Part shown: piece by piece, positions 10,007-19,465 of the stretch | How positions within the stretch are numbered: the stretch's first letter is position 1 | Layout of the letters: the number at the start of each line of letters is the position of its first letter | Assembly (NCBI GenBank): GCA_041664345.1 | Contig: JBAYKX010000023.1 | Coordinates: 1 to 64,000 of the forward strand | Direction: 5' to 3' | From: GWE2-40-63 sp041664345 | GTDB lineage: Bacteria > Bacteroidota > Bacteroidia > Bacteroidales > SZUA-534 | DNA: 64,000 bases | Position numbers and translations under genes: made by a program | The notes under the pieces: model-generated | The model's input: only the letters and a program-made list of their open reading frames with translations | Told to the model about the DNA's origin: nothing | Database searches by the model: none

Positions 10007-10134
10007 AAGTGGCTTTAAAGAAAACGTCAAGAACAAGGCTTGTGAAGCCACGAAACTGGGAATTTACTTTTCGTAAATGACCATTTTTGCGGCAAACGTA
10101 ACGCAGTTATTGGCGTTTTCTTAAAGACACTATT
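10007..10134. repeat. Possible MITE-like element between pgmB and GH65
   Basis: The 330-base gap 9974-10303 has no gene. A stretch of about 128 bases is bounded by imperfect inverted ends of about 22 bases (10007-10029 and 10111-10134, sharing CTTTAA(A)GAAAACG and its complement). A small internal hairpin (GGCTT/AAGCC) lies near 10037. No second copy was found in the window, so its mobility is uncertain. Confidence 0.4.
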
Positions 10135-10303
10135 TAGGGGAGCAACCACTCACGAAGTTTAAGGATTTCATGGGATTATTTGGGGGAATAAGGTTGCTCT
10201 CCATTTTTTAAAACTTATTTTGGGATAAGTGAGTAGTTACGAATAATTATTTGGTGTATTTGAGTTATAGCGAACTGAAGGATCACCATTTAAAATTATT
10301 TAC

Positions 10304-12612
10304 ATGAATAGATACATCAAACCTGATAAATGGAACATTATTGAAGAGGGGTTTTCAGCCGAAAACGTACCTTCTTCGGAAAGTATATTTAGCATTGGGA
10401 ATGGCCGAATGGGCCAACGGGCAAATTTTGAAGAACAGTATTCCGGAAAAACCTTACAAGGAAATTATATCGCCGGAGTCTATTATCCCGACAAAACCAA
10501 AGTGGGTTGGTGGAAAAACGGATATCCCGAATATTTTGCCAAGTACTCAATGCTGCCAATTGGATTGGAATTAACGTTCAAGTGAACGGTGAAGAACTTG
10601 ATTTAGCAAAAAACAAAATAGACGATTTTAGAAGGGTACTTAATATGCACGAAGGTTATCTTTCTAGATCCTTTCAGGCAACTATGAACAACGGCAATGA
10701 AATCCGCATAGATACCCGTCGTTTCTTGAGCATTGTTGACGATAATTTGGGAGCTATCCGCTATACCCTTATTGCTGATAATTTTACAGGCATAATTACA
10801 CTTACTCCATACATTGATGCCGATGTAGTAAATGAAGATTCAAACTACGACGAAAAATTTTGGGAAGAGGTTTCTCAGGAATCGGTTGGTAATAGTGCAA
10901 TGGTAATAGCCCGTACCAAAAAAACCGGATTTGTAGTGGCTACTGGAATGGTATTTGAAATCTGGAAAAACGGCAAATTAATATCAGTTAACCCGATCAA
11001 TACCATTAAAGAAAAGTATGCTGCTTGTCAAGTTACGATTGACATAGCTGAAGGTGATGAGTTGGTTATCTATAAGTTTGCCACCAATATTTCTTCGTTT
11101 AATCATCCTGAAAAAGAACTGGCTCCAGTTGCTAAAAACGAATTGACAAAAGCTCAAAACAAGCATTTTAACCAACTTTTACTAGAGCAAAAAGAGGCAT
11201 GGGTAGCCAAATGGGAACAAAGCGATATTACCATTGAAGGCGATGTATCTGCTCAGCAAGCCATACGGTTCAATATTTTTCAATTAAACCAAACCTATAC
11301 CGGCGAAGACGAAAGGCTAAACATTGGGCCAAAAGGCTTTACCGGCGAAAAATACGGAGGCAGCACCTATTGGGATACCGAAGCGTATTGTTTGCCGTTT
11401 TATTTGGCAACAGCCGACAAGCACGTCGCCCGAAACTTATTACTTTACAGGTACAAACAGTTGGAAAAAGCCATTGAAAATGCCACCAAGTTGGGATTCA
11501 ATCATGGGTCGGCACTTTTTCCGATGGTAACCATGAATGGCGAAGAATGTCATAACGAATGGGAAATTACCTTTGAGGAAATTCACCGGAACGGAGCCAT
11601 TGCTTTTGCTGTTTATAATTACATTAACTACACTGGTGACAAGGGTTACTTGAACGATTTTGGACTTGAACTTTTAATTGGAATAAGCAGGTTTTGGAGT
11701 CAGCGTATCACTTGGTCGGAGCGTTTGAATAAGTTTGTGATGTTGGGTGTTACCGGGCCCAATGAATACGAGAATAATGTGGATAATAACTGGTACACCA
11801 ACAAACTGGCATGCTGGTGTATGGACTACACATGCGAAGCTATTGAAATGGTAAAGAATAGCGACCCAACGAAATACACGACCATGTCGGCTAAAATTGG
11901 TTTTAACGAAATGGAAGAAACCAAATGTTGGAATGAAATATCTCAAAAAATGCATTTTCCTGAAAGTAAGGAGTTGGGTGTGTTTTTACAGCAAGATAAT
12001 TACCTGAATAAGGAGCAGATTTTGGTAAAAGATTTAGACCCCAAACAACGACCGATTAATCAAAAATGGTCGTGGGACCGTATTCTCCGCTCATGCTTTA
12101 TTAAACAAGCCGATACGTTGCAGGGAATTTATTTGTTCGAGGATAAATTCGATATAGATACCATTGAAAGGAATTTTGAGTTTTACGAATCACGTACTTT
12201 GCATGAATCATCGCTTTCGCCTTGTGTGCACTCCATTTTGGCCGCTAAATTGAATAAAATGGAAAAAGCGTACGAATTATATTTGCGCACATCGAGGCTC
12301 GATTTAGATGATTATAATTGTGAAGTGGGCGAGGGATTGCATATTACCTCCATGGCTGGTACCTGGATGTCAGTAGTTCATGGGTTTGGTGGCTTTAGGG
12401 TTTTTAACGGAAAAATACATCTGAACCCAAGAACACCAAAAGATTGGGATAGTTTTTCATTTAAAATCAGGTTCCGTGGAAGCGTACTTAAAATAAATGC
12501 CTTTAAAGAAAGGGTGGAAGTTCAGAATTTTAGCGCGATTCAAGTTCCCTTGATTATTTTTGGTAAAGAATACCTGATTGGTTCAAACGATAAAATTTTA
12601 ATAAACAATTAA
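10304..12612 (+). pseudogene. GH65 maltose phosphorylase, one-base frameshift
   Basis: Cytoplasmic glycoside phosphorylase (maltose + phosphate to glucose + beta-glucose-1-phosphate), no signal peptide. The first frame covers 10304-10585. The protein then continues in another frame that is open from before 10507 to 12612. The switch falls at about 10541-10543: GAATATTTTGCCAAG in the first frame should join GTACTCAATGCTGCC, which needs one extra G, so a GG has become G. The joined product is about 769 residues, normal for GH65. The central (alpha/alpha)6 domain has GSTYWDTEAYCLPFY, the catalytic-Glu motif GVTGPNEYENNVDNNWYTN, and the phosphate-site region TLHESSLSPCVHS. Kojibiose or trehalose phosphorylase is possible, but the amylases around it favour maltose. 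Confidence 0.87.
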
Positions 12613-12628
12613 CTAAAAAAGTATTCCT

Positions 12629-14011
12629 ATGAAAGCTTTCTCTTACATTTTTCTAATTTGGTTGAGTGCCTTGTTACTAGGTTCTTGTGCATCACCTGCC
12701 CCAAAGGCATCAACAGAACAAAATGTTGCCAAAAGCAGCAAAGTTTATACCCATGCCGATTGGGTAAAAAATGCTACTATTTACGAGGTAAATGTGCGCC
12801 AATACACTAAAGAAGGGACTTTTGCCGCTTTTGAAAAAGAAATGCCCCGTTTAAAAGAAATGGGTGTTGATATACTTTGGATTATGCCCATTCATCCCAT
12901 AGGCGAAATTAACCGAAAGGGATCTTTAGGAAGTTATTATGCCGTAAAAGATTACCAAAAAGTAAATCCAGAATATGGAACCATCGACGATTTTAAACAA
13001 TTAGTAGATGCTGCACATGAATTGGGAATGTATGTAATTATTGATTGGGTTGCCAATCATACATCATGGGATAATTGGTTGATACAATCGCACCCCAATT
13101 GGTACACCCGCGATTCATTAGGAATAATAGTAGCTCCGGTAGCCGATTGGACCGATGTGGCTGACCTGAATTATGACGTGCCTGAGCTTAGGGAATATAT
13201 GACACAGAGCTTGGAATTTTGGGTTAATGAAGCAAACATCGATGGCTATCGCTGCGATGTGGCTGGTATGGTTCCTATTGATTTTTGGTCATCGGTACGA
13301 ATTCGTTTGGACTCAATTAAACCAGTATTTATGCTGGCAGAATGGGAATCGAATGAAGCAATGTGCGCCTTTGATATGGTTTATGGTTGGGATTTTCACC
13401 ATATTATGAATCAAATTGCCCAGGGAAAGAAAGAAGTTTCTGCTTTGGATGCATATTTTGCAAAAATTGATTCCTTGTACGATGCGGATGATTATTACAT
13501 GTATTTCACATCGAACCACGATGAAAATTCATGGAGTGGAACCGAATTCGAACGGATGGGATCAGCTGCGCAAACCATGGCTGTATTGGCGGCAACAGTA
13601 CCCGGTATGCCACTTATTTATTCAGGTCAGGAAGCAAAATTGGAGAAGCGTCTTAGTTTTTTTGAAAAAGATATCATTGATTGGAAAAATTATGAATATC
13701 AGGATTTTTATAAAAAATTACTGACCTTGAAGCACGACCATAAAGCCCTTTGGAATGGGAACAGCGGAGGTTCTTTTGAACGGATTGCTACTAGCGACTC
13801 AAGTATTTACTCATTTAGCCGCAGTAAAGACGAGGATCAAGTAGTGGTGATTTTGAATTTATCGGCAAATGAAAAAAACGTTTCCTTACAGAATGAAAAG
13901 ATAAAAGGTAATTACACGTCATTATTTACTCAGGAGAATATAGCCCTAAGCAGCGACAGAATTTTTAAATTGGAACCTTGGGGATATTTGGTTTTAACCA
14001 AGAATAATTAA
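12629..14011 (+). CDS. GH13 alpha-amylase-family lipoprotein
   Basis: Alpha-amylase-type hydrolase of 460 residues. The signal peptide has a lipobox ending LLLGSC, so it is membrane-anchored, probably in the periplasm or outer membrane. GH13 regions are in order: DWVANH (region I), GYRCDVAG with nucleophile Asp210, LAEWES with acid/base Glu238, and SNHDENSW with transition-state Asp298. A short C-terminal beta domain follows. It starts 16 bases after GH65 and ends 40 before the next GH13 gene, so the set reads as an operon. It would trim maltodextrin to maltose. The exact specificity (alpha-amylase or neopullulanase-like) cannot be told from sequence alone. Confidence 0.9.
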   Translation: MKAFSYIFLIWLSALLLGSCASPAPKASTEQNVAKSSKVYTHADWVKNATIYEVNVRQYTKEGTFAAFEKEMPRLKEMGVDILWIMPIHPIGEINRKGSLGSYYAVKDYQKVNPEYGTIDDFKQLVDAAHELGMYVIIDWVANHTSWDNWLIQSHPNWYTRDSLGIIVAPVADWTDVADLNYDVPELREYMTQSLEFWVNEANIDGYRCDVAGMVPIDFWSSVRIRLDSIKPVFMLAEWESNEAMCAFDMVYGWDFHHIMNQIAQGKKEVSALDAYFAKIDSLYDADDYYMYFTSNHDENSWSGTEFERMGSAAQTMAVLAATVPGMPLIYSGQEAKLEKRLSFFEKDIIDWKNYEYQDFYKKLLTLKHDHKALWNGNSGGSFERIATSDSSIYSFSRSKDEDQVVVILNLSANEKNVSLQNEKIKGNYTSLFTQENIALSSDRIFKLEPWGYLVLTKNN

Positions 14012-14051
14012 TTTCATTTATTGAGTTAGAATCGGCACTTAAAAAATCTTT

Positions 14052-15905
14052 ATGAAACGAGTTACCTTTTATTTAGTTGTTTTTATTGCTTTTGCCTTTA
14101 ATTTACAAGCAAAAATAACCTTGCAGCGTATTGAACCCATGAACTGGTGGGTTGGGATGAATAACCCCAATTTGCAACTGCTGGTTTATGGCGAGAATAT
14201 CTCTCTTACCCAACCCACGCTTAATTATCAAGGGGTGCAAGTGAAGGAAATCCATAAAGTGGAGAATCCCAATTATTTATTTATTGACCTCATGATTGGT
14301 GCCGAAACACAACCCGGAAAATTCACTATTGAATTTAAAGAAGGCAAAAAAAAGGTGGCTCAGTATGAATATGAATTAAAAGGCCGGAATACTAAGCCCA
14401 ATATTCATAATGGTTTCAATGCTTCCGATGTTATTTATCTATTAATGCCCGACCGGTTTTCAAACGGTAATCCGGGAAACGATTCAACGATTAATACCCT
14501 TGAAAAAGCCAACCGGCAAAACCCCAATGGACGACATGGTGGAGATTTGCAAGGTGTAATCAATCATTTGGATTACATAACTGAAACCGGCTTTACTGCA
14601 CTGTGGATGAATCCGTTTTTAGAGAATAATCAGGAAGAAACTACCTACCACGGATATGCCATATCGGACTTCTATAAAGTGGATCCAAGGTATGGAACCA
14701 ACGGGCAATTTGTTGAATTGGTTGATTTGGCTCACCAAAAACAGTTGAAAATCATCATGGACATGATATTTAACCATTGTGGAAGTGGTCATTGGTTTAT
14801 CAAAGATATGCCCATGAGCAACTGGATACATCAGCATAATTCCTATTTCCGTTCCAATTTCAGGGCACCGGTAGTTTCTGATCCATATTCTTCAGAATAC
14901 GATAAAAACCAAATGCTAACCGGCTGGTTCGATACCAATATGCCCGATTTGGATCAGCGCAATCCTTACTTGGCAACCTATCTAATTCAAAATACCATCT
15001 GGTGGATTGAATTTGCAGGGCTTGATGGCCTTCGTATTGATACACAACCGTATCCATACAAGGAATTTATAGCTGAGTGGGCAAAAGCAGTTATGGCACA
15101 ATACCCAACGTTAAACATTGTGGGTGAAGCTTGGATTCAGCAAATACCCATTACAGCTTATTTCCAAGGAGGTGCTAAAAACAAAGATGGATACGATTCG
15201 CACATGAATAGTGTAACCGATTTCCCGATGCATGGAGCGTTAAACGAAGCATTCAATGAACGTGAAGGATGGAGCGAAGGAATGGCCAAGCTGTACAATA
15301 TACTTGCGCAAGATTTCACCTATTCCAATTCACAAAATCTGCTTGTTTTTGCCGATAATCACGATTTAAACCGGTTTTATGAGTCGGTTGGCAAAGACCT
15401 GGACAAGTTTAAAATGGGGTTATCCTTTTTGTTGACTACGCGGGGCATTCCTCAGATTTATTATGGAACCGAAATACTAATGGAGGGTAAAGAAAACCAG
15501 GGACACGGATTCATCCGAAAGGATTTTCCGGGTGGTTGGGCAGGTGATACCATCAACGCTTTCACTCAAACAGGATTGACTGCCGAACAATTGGATGCTT
15601 ACCAGTATGTTAAAAAATTATTGAATTGGCGTAAAAATAGTGAAACAATACATACTGGTAAATTGAAGCATTTTCTGCCCGATGATGGGGTTTATGTTAC
15701 CTTCCGTTATACCGATAATCAGGCAGTGATGATTGTTTTAAACAATAGCGACACGAACTCCAAAAGTTTAAAAACAGAACGGTTTAAGGAAATACTGAAT
15801 GGATTTCATTCGGGTAAAGAAGTAATAACCGGAACAGTGTATGAAACCCTTGATTTGATTGAAGTGCCGGCTAAATCGGCTTTAATTATAGAGCTTAGCA
15901 AATAG
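14052..15905 (+). CDS. SusA-like GH13 neopullulanase/cyclomaltodextrinase
   Basis: 617-residue periplasmic alpha-glucan hydrolase. Signal peptide 1-20 ends at LQA. The N-terminal cyclomaltodextrinase domain (about 22-115) contains IEPMNWWVGMNNPNLQLLVYG, characteristic of SusA-type proteins. GH13 regions: DMIFNHCG, GLDGLRIDTQPYP with Asp330, VGEAW with Glu359, FADNHDLNRF with Asp438. A C-terminal beta-sandwich domain follows (about 530-617). It is the last gene of the rightward starch operon and would degrade imported oligosaccharides in the periplasm. The length matches SusA of Bacteroides. Confidence 0.9.
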   Translation: MKRVTFYLVVFIAFAFNLQAKITLQRIEPMNWWVGMNNPNLQLLVYGENISLTQPTLNYQGVQVKEIHKVENPNYLFIDLMIGAETQPGKFTIEFKEGKKKVAQYEYELKGRNTKPNIHNGFNASDVIYLLMPDRFSNGNPGNDSTINTLEKANRQNPNGRHGGDLQGVINHLDYITETGFTALWMNPFLENNQEETTYHGYAISDFYKVDPRYGTNGQFVELVDLAHQKQLKIIMDMIFNHCGSGHWFIKDMPMSNWIHQHNSYFRSNFRAPVVSDPYSSEYDKNQMLTGWFDTNMPDLDQRNPYLATYLIQNTIWWIEFAGLDGLRIDTQPYPYKEFIAEWAKAVMAQYPTLNIVGEAWIQQIPITAYFQGGAKNKDGYDSHMNSVTDFPMHGALNEAFNEREGWSEGMAKLYNILAQDFTYSNSQNLLVFADNHDLNRFYESVGKDLDKFKMGLSFLLTTRGIPQIYYGTEILMEGKENQGHGFIRKDFPGGWAGDTINAFTQTGLTAEQLDAYQYVKKLLNWRKNSETIHTGKLKHFLPDDGVYVTFRYTDNQAVMIVLNNSDTNSKSLKTERFKEILNGFHSGKEVITGTVYETLDLIEVPAKSALIIELSK

Positions 15906-16122
15906 TACTTCTTAGAAATTCCGGTGAAATCACTTTGTTATTCGCCATCGCACATGAAAACGCTTCGCTAAGTTCGTTAAGTTGCATCGCGTGGCTTGCA
16001 GTTTTCTATTTTACCAATATATGGCATTACAGAATAAACTTAATAATTTTTTAAGCCAAACGAGGGGACTCGTGCGGCAGCAATGGGTAGCGAGGGTTTT
16101 TTATAACTTTACAAACCGTAAT
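15906..16122. other. Gene-free gap with a small palindromic tract
   Basis: No gene is seen. Around 16056-16100 a GC-rich patch contains the hairpin CGAGGGGACTCG, in contrast to the AT-rich flanks, and may be part of an interspersed repeat. No second copy was found in the window. Confidence 0.3.
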
Positions 16123-16163
16123 AAAAAAAAAGAGGTTACCATTTAAAGTAACCTCTTTTTTTT
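16123..16163. terminator. Bidirectional terminator, GH13 operon / arsR
   Basis: AGAGGTTAC (16131-16139) pairs with GTAACCTCT (16148-16156), flanked by nine A on the left and eight T on the right. It can end both the rightward GH13 operon and the leftward arsR-type gene. Confidence 0.85.
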
Positions 16164-16178
16164 ACAACAACTAACCAA

Positions 16179-16484
16179 CTAACATTGAAAAAAACTATTT
16201 AATAAAACTTGAACTTGCGAATAAGCTTGTTTATTTAGCGAATAAATAGTTTTTGGGGGCATATCCAATCCATGAATCAAACGTACTTTCCTTAATTCTT
16301 TTAAGTGCTGCGATACGGTAGATTGCGCCAAAGGCAATTGGCTAACCAGGTCATTGCAGGTGCAATCCTTCTTGAATAGAAGTTCTAGAATGGCAATTCG
16401 TGCAGGATGACCAATAGCTCGGGCTACTTTCGAAACCTCTAATTGTGAAATGGAATAACTCGATAAGGAAGATGAAAAACCCAT
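16179..16484 (-). CDS. ArsR/SmtB-family winged-helix regulator
   Basis: 101-residue single-domain repressor. The core is VARAIGHPARIAILELLF, the recognition helix LAQSTVSQHLKELRKVRLI, and the wing IHGLDMPPKTIYSLN. The segment KDCTCNDLV carries a CxC pair at the start of the DNA-binding helices, where ArsR metalloid sensors have their cysteines, so thiolate sensing of a metal or metalloid is possible. There is no arsenical or metal-export gene next to it, so its target is unknown; it may act elsewhere or on itself. Its transcript ends at the bidirectional hairpin 16123-16163. Confidence 0.85.
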   Translation of the reverse strand: MGFSSSLSSYSISQLEVSKVARAIGHPARIAILELLFKKDCTCNDLVSQLPLAQSTVSQHLKELRKVRLIHGLDMPPKTIYSLNKQAYSQVQVLLNSFFQC

Positions 16485-16628
16485 GATGCAATCATTTTAA
16501 GGTATTAATTGATTGCAATATTACGATAAACCAATTTTAAAGATTTTGTGAATGTATATTTGGTGCGAACATTTTCACAAATGGATGAAATGACTTCAAA
16601 TGCGGTATAATTGCATTGCCTGACTGTG

Positions 16629-17384
16629 CTACTTTTTATGTTGTACCATGGTGGACATAATTTCCAGAAATTGGTTCTTCTTCCTGCGGGAAAGGAAAGC
16701 AACAGAACCATCATCCATAATTATTTCATTCCCTAAGCGGTTAATTTTTTTTACATGAAGCAAGTTTATAAGGTGCGATTGGTGAGGCCGGTAAAAAGGA
16801 TGATCTTCCAGTAAACTCTCAAATTCGCCCAAATTTTTTGAAACCACCAATTCTGTTTGATCCAAAAATTTTAACGTGGAATAACTTCCTTCGGCTAATA
16901 TCTGCACAATGTCCGATATATTAACAAATTCAATACTTTCCGAAGTGGAAAGGGCAATTTTGTCCGGCTTACTGTTTTTAACATTGTCGAGCAAAAGGTT
17001 TATTTTGTCTTCCACTTTTTGATTGGTATTTGAACGGTGGATTTTTGACACAGCGGTAACCAGTTCGTCAATATCAATAGGCTTTAAGATGTAATCTAAG
17101 GCTGAATATTTAAAGGCTTTTATGGCATATTGGTTGTAAGCAGTTACAAAAATTACGTTGAAGTTCCGGTTAGGAAGTCCTTCAAGTACATCGAAACCAG
17201 TTCCTCCGGGCATTTCAATATCCAAAAAAACAATATCCGGTTCAACGGTTGGAATTAGTTTAATAGCCTCATTAGCAGAGTTTGCGGTTCCACTAATAAC
17301 AATATCGGAAAAATGCTCTTGAATAATTAATTTTATTGATTCAATGGCATCTTGCTCATCATCAACAATAACTACTTTATACAT
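16629..17384 (-). CDS. LytTR-family response regulator
   Basis: 251 residues. The receiver domain (1-120) has acidic residues Asp8/Asp9, phospho-acceptor Asp55 in VFLDIEMPGG, VTAYNQYA with the conserved Thr, and Lys in ILKPID. The LytTR DNA-binding domain occupies about 145-245 (SEGS-like ILAEGSYSTLKF, RPHQSHLINLLHVKKI, MDDGSVAFLSRRKK). LytTR regulators bind direct repeats upstream of target genes. There is no adjacent histidine kinase, so it is an orphan whose partner must be elsewhere. It stands alone on this strand, between arsR and a MITE-like element. Confidence 0.92.
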   Translation of the reverse strand: MYKVVIVDDEQDAIESIKLIIQEHFSDIVISGTANSANEAIKLIPTVEPDIVFLDIEMPGGTGFDVLEGLPNRNFNVIFVTAYNQYAIKAFKYSALDYILKPIDIDELVTAVSKIHRSNTNQKVEDKINLLLDNVKNSKPDKIALSTSESIEFVNISDIVQILAEGSYSTLKFLDQTELVVSKNLGEFESLLEDHPFYRPHQSHLINLLHVKKINRLGNEIIMDDGSVAFLSRRKKNQFLEIMSTMVQHKK

Positions 17385-17475
17385 ATATTTACCCTAAAAA
17401 AACACCCCTTTGCAGAATCAAACCCTGCAATTCAAATATACATTTTATTCCAGAATATCTTCTTTTTATTTTTTA

Positions 17476-17647
17476 CCTAAGTTGAGCGATTTGACCCCGA
17501 GTCCTCGGGGGAAAAAACGCTTTACTTAGGTATAACCCCGACCTAGAAATTGTTACAACATACCAAACAAATGGACAGCATAAAGTAAATTACTTACAAT
17601 TTCTTAGTCGATTGAGTGATTTGCCCTTCCAAATCGCTCAATTTGGG
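17476..17647. mobile_element. MITE-like repeat, family B, copy 1
   Basis: A 172-base non-coding element with imperfect 17-base inverted ends (left CCTAAGTTGAGCGATTT, right the complement of CCCAAATTGAGCGATTT). The second copy, inverted, is at 53533-53695 with long identical blocks in the middle (around ACCTAGAAATTGTT and ATTACTTACAATTTC). It contains a perfect hairpin CCCCGAG-TC-CTCGGGG at about 17495-17510. It has no reading frame of its own. Its right end lies inside rsmI. Confidence 0.75.
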
Positions 17648-18323
17648 TCTTATTATTAAAACCTTCTACAACAAGAACAATTTCACCTTTTATGGTTTTT
17701 TGTGAAAAATGTTCAATGGCTTGCGAAAAAGTTCCCCGATAGTTTTCTTCGTGCAATTTCGAAAGCTCCCGGCTTACACATACATTCCGCTCCTCTTTAA
17801 AAAAGTCTTTTAATTGCTGAAGTGTTTTAATAAGCCTATGGGGTGATTCATAAAACACCATTGTTCTGGGTTCAAATACCAGCCCCTCAATTCTTTTTTG
17901 ACGGCCTTTTTTCTGTGGCAAAAAACCTTCAAAAGTAAAACGGTCGTTGGGTAACCCGGAATTGACTATTGCTGGAATTAATGCTGTTGCTCCGGGCAGA
18001 CATTCAACATCAATCTCCTTTTCGATGCAGTGTTTCACAATTAAATAGCCCGGGTCGGAAATGCCTGGTGTTCCGGCATCGCTGGTCAAAGCTACTGAAT
18101 TGCTTGCAGCAATGCGTTGGATCAAATTTTCGAGCTGTTTGTGCTCGTTAAATTTATGATAAGGAAATAATTTGCTTTGTATCTCAAAATGTTTCAATAA
18201 AAAGCCGGTGGTACGGGTATCTTCGGCAAGTATAAAATCAACCGAGCGCAGCACATTCAAAGCCCTGAGCGTTATATCTTCAAGATTACCGATGGGCGTG
18301 GGAACAATATAAAGTTTGGGCAT
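17604..18323 (-). CDS. rsmI: 16S rRNA 2'-O-ribose C1402 methyltransferase
   Basis: SAM-dependent methyltransferase of the tetrapyrrole-methylase fold that modifies C1402 of 16S rRNA with RsmH. Motifs: LYIVPTPIGNLEDITLRAL at the N-terminus, FILAEDTRTTGFLLKH, the SAM site LTSDAGTPGISDPGY, FEGFLPQKKGRQ and MVFYESPHRL. It has 239 residues. The normal fold ends near GEIVLVVEG. The last 13 residues (QIERFGRANHSID) and the stop codon are encoded by the end of a MITE-like repeat whose other copy is at 53533-53695, so the natural C-terminus was replaced or extended by the insertion. The enzyme core is complete and probably active. It starts 10 bases past the stop of the gene at 18334. Confidence 0.94.
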   Translation of the reverse strand: MPKLYIVPTPIGNLEDITLRALNVLRSVDFILAEDTRTTGFLLKHFEIQSKLFPYHKFNEHKQLENLIQRIAASNSVALTSDAGTPGISDPGYLIVKHCIEKEIDVECLPGATALIPAIVNSGLPNDRFTFEGFLPQKKGRQKRIEGLVFEPRTMVFYESPHRLIKTLQQLKDFFKEERNVCVSRELSKLHEENYRGTFSQAIEHFSQKTIKGEIVLVVEGFNNKTQIERFGRANHSID

Positions 18324-18333
18324 ACGTAATCAA

Positions 18334-19329
18334 TTAATGGGCAAAACGGCGGAAAACCAATTCCAGAAAACTTATGGTACTTTTTTGTTTTTGATCCCAA
18401 GTAAAGTTGGTGAACAAATAAGCTAACGCTTCGTCCAAATCGGACGACTGATTGAGTACATCTATCGTTTTTTCGAATTGCATTTTATTTTTATTAAACA
18501 ATTCATTGGTAAACCAAATGCGATCGTTGAGCTTTATGGCCGATTTTAAGTTTCGGATAGGACTGTCTTTCAGCGCGGAAGCCAGATTTTTATTGTTTTT
18601 TATCCCTATTAACGTATCGTTTAATGAGGGAGTTAGCTTCTGAAACTTATCTGCAACGATTCCCGATTTTTTATGAGAATCCTTTTCATCCGAGGCGGGT
18701 TCTTCCTTTTGGGGCAAATCAGATGGCATCGAGCCGTCAAGCTGCTTTTCCTCATTATTGTGGGGTTCAGGAGTGGTTATTTCATTCAGCGATTCGCTAG
18801 AATAAGCGGCAACTTCCATTGAATCTTCGGGCAATATTAGTATGGGTTCTTCAGGAACAATGGTTTCATGGAAGGTATCCGTTAAAACCGGTTCAGAATC
18901 AATTACTGGTGCAATTATTTCTTGTATTGGTTGAATTGAATTTGGTTCTATTTCAGCCAGTTCTATTTCGGGCTCTGTATTTTGAATTGTCGAATCTATT
19001 ATATCTTTAACCGTATTAATTTCCACTAATTCAATTACTTCAGCAGTGGATTTTACATCGTGATTTTTGGTTTCACGGTTATCGGATACTATTATTTTAG
19101 CAATTGCAGGACTCAATGGCAACTCGTCCAAATCGTTTGCAACAGGAATGGTAATGGAATCGTCATTTTTCTTTAAAAGCAACAATTGGCCATATATATC
19201 TTTTGTTTTCGATAGTGCCATATCCACCTCAAACGCAGGAATTTCGCCTTCTTTCGAAAACTCACTTACAATATCCGTTAGAATTGTTAATTCTTTGTTG
19301 ATGATTTTTACCAGACTTTTCTTATTCAT
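18334..19329 (-). CDS. Acidic protein of unknown function with conserved C-terminal domain
   Basis: Not assigned to a function. From the ATG at 19329 it has 331 residues: an N-terminal helical part (MNKKSLVKIINKELTILTDIVSEF), a long Glu/Pro/Ile-rich, probably disordered middle (about 75-235), then a compact C-terminal domain (about 245-331, with NDRIWFTNELFNKNKMQFEKTI, LDEALAYLF and FLELVFRRF). I recall similar C-terminal domains in uncharacterised Bacteroidota proteins. A start 12 codons further up (19365) is possible, but it would place a TACTTTTG promoter box inside the gene, so 19329 is preferred. It probably shares a transcript with rsmI. No signal peptide or membrane segment. Confidence 0.75.
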   Translation of the reverse strand: MNKKSLVKIINKELTILTDIVSEFSKEGEIPAFEVDMALSKTKDIYGQLLLLKKNDDSITIPVANDLDELPLSPAIAKIIVSDNRETKNHDVKSTAEVIELVEINTVKDIIDSTIQNTEPEIELAEIEPNSIQPIQEIIAPVIDSEPVLTDTFHETIVPEEPILILPEDSMEVAAYSSESLNEITTPEPHNNEEKQLDGSMPSDLPQKEEPASDEKDSHKKSGIVADKFQKLTPSLNDTLIGIKNNKNLASALKDSPIRNLKSAIKLNDRIWFTNELFNKNKMQFEKTIDVLNQSSDLDEALAYLFTNFTWDQKQKSTISFLELVFRRFAH

Positions 19330-19352
19330 AACCCGGGATTGTTTTTTATTTG

Positions 19353-19360
19353 CAAAAGTA
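19353..19360 (-). promoter_or_regulatory. Minus-strand -7 box for the 18334-19329 gene
   Basis: On the minus strand the sequence reads TACTTTTG, an exact TAnnTTTG match, 23 bases before the ATG at 19329. It supports the shorter start of this gene. No good -33 box is seen. Confidence 0.4.
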
Positions 19361-19465
19361 ATCATTGTATTAAACGTGCCTAAAAATAATTTAAGTATAA
19401 TTGTGAATACTTTCTTACTGACACTAAATACTGTATTTCAAACACAATAAGGCAAAAATATAACC

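Noticed and set aside
10541..10545. Programmed frameshift in GH65
   Set aside because: No slippery heptamer or downstream pseudoknot is seen, and three other genes in the window have similar one-base losses.
16179..16484. Assignment as arsenic-specific ArsR
   Set aside because: The CxC pair is suggestive, but no ars genes are nearby and the remaining ligands cannot be verified, so only the family is claimed.
17495..17510. CCCCGAG/CTCGGGG hairpin as a terminator for rsmI
   Set aside because: On the minus strand it is not followed by a T run, and it belongs to the MITE-like repeat.
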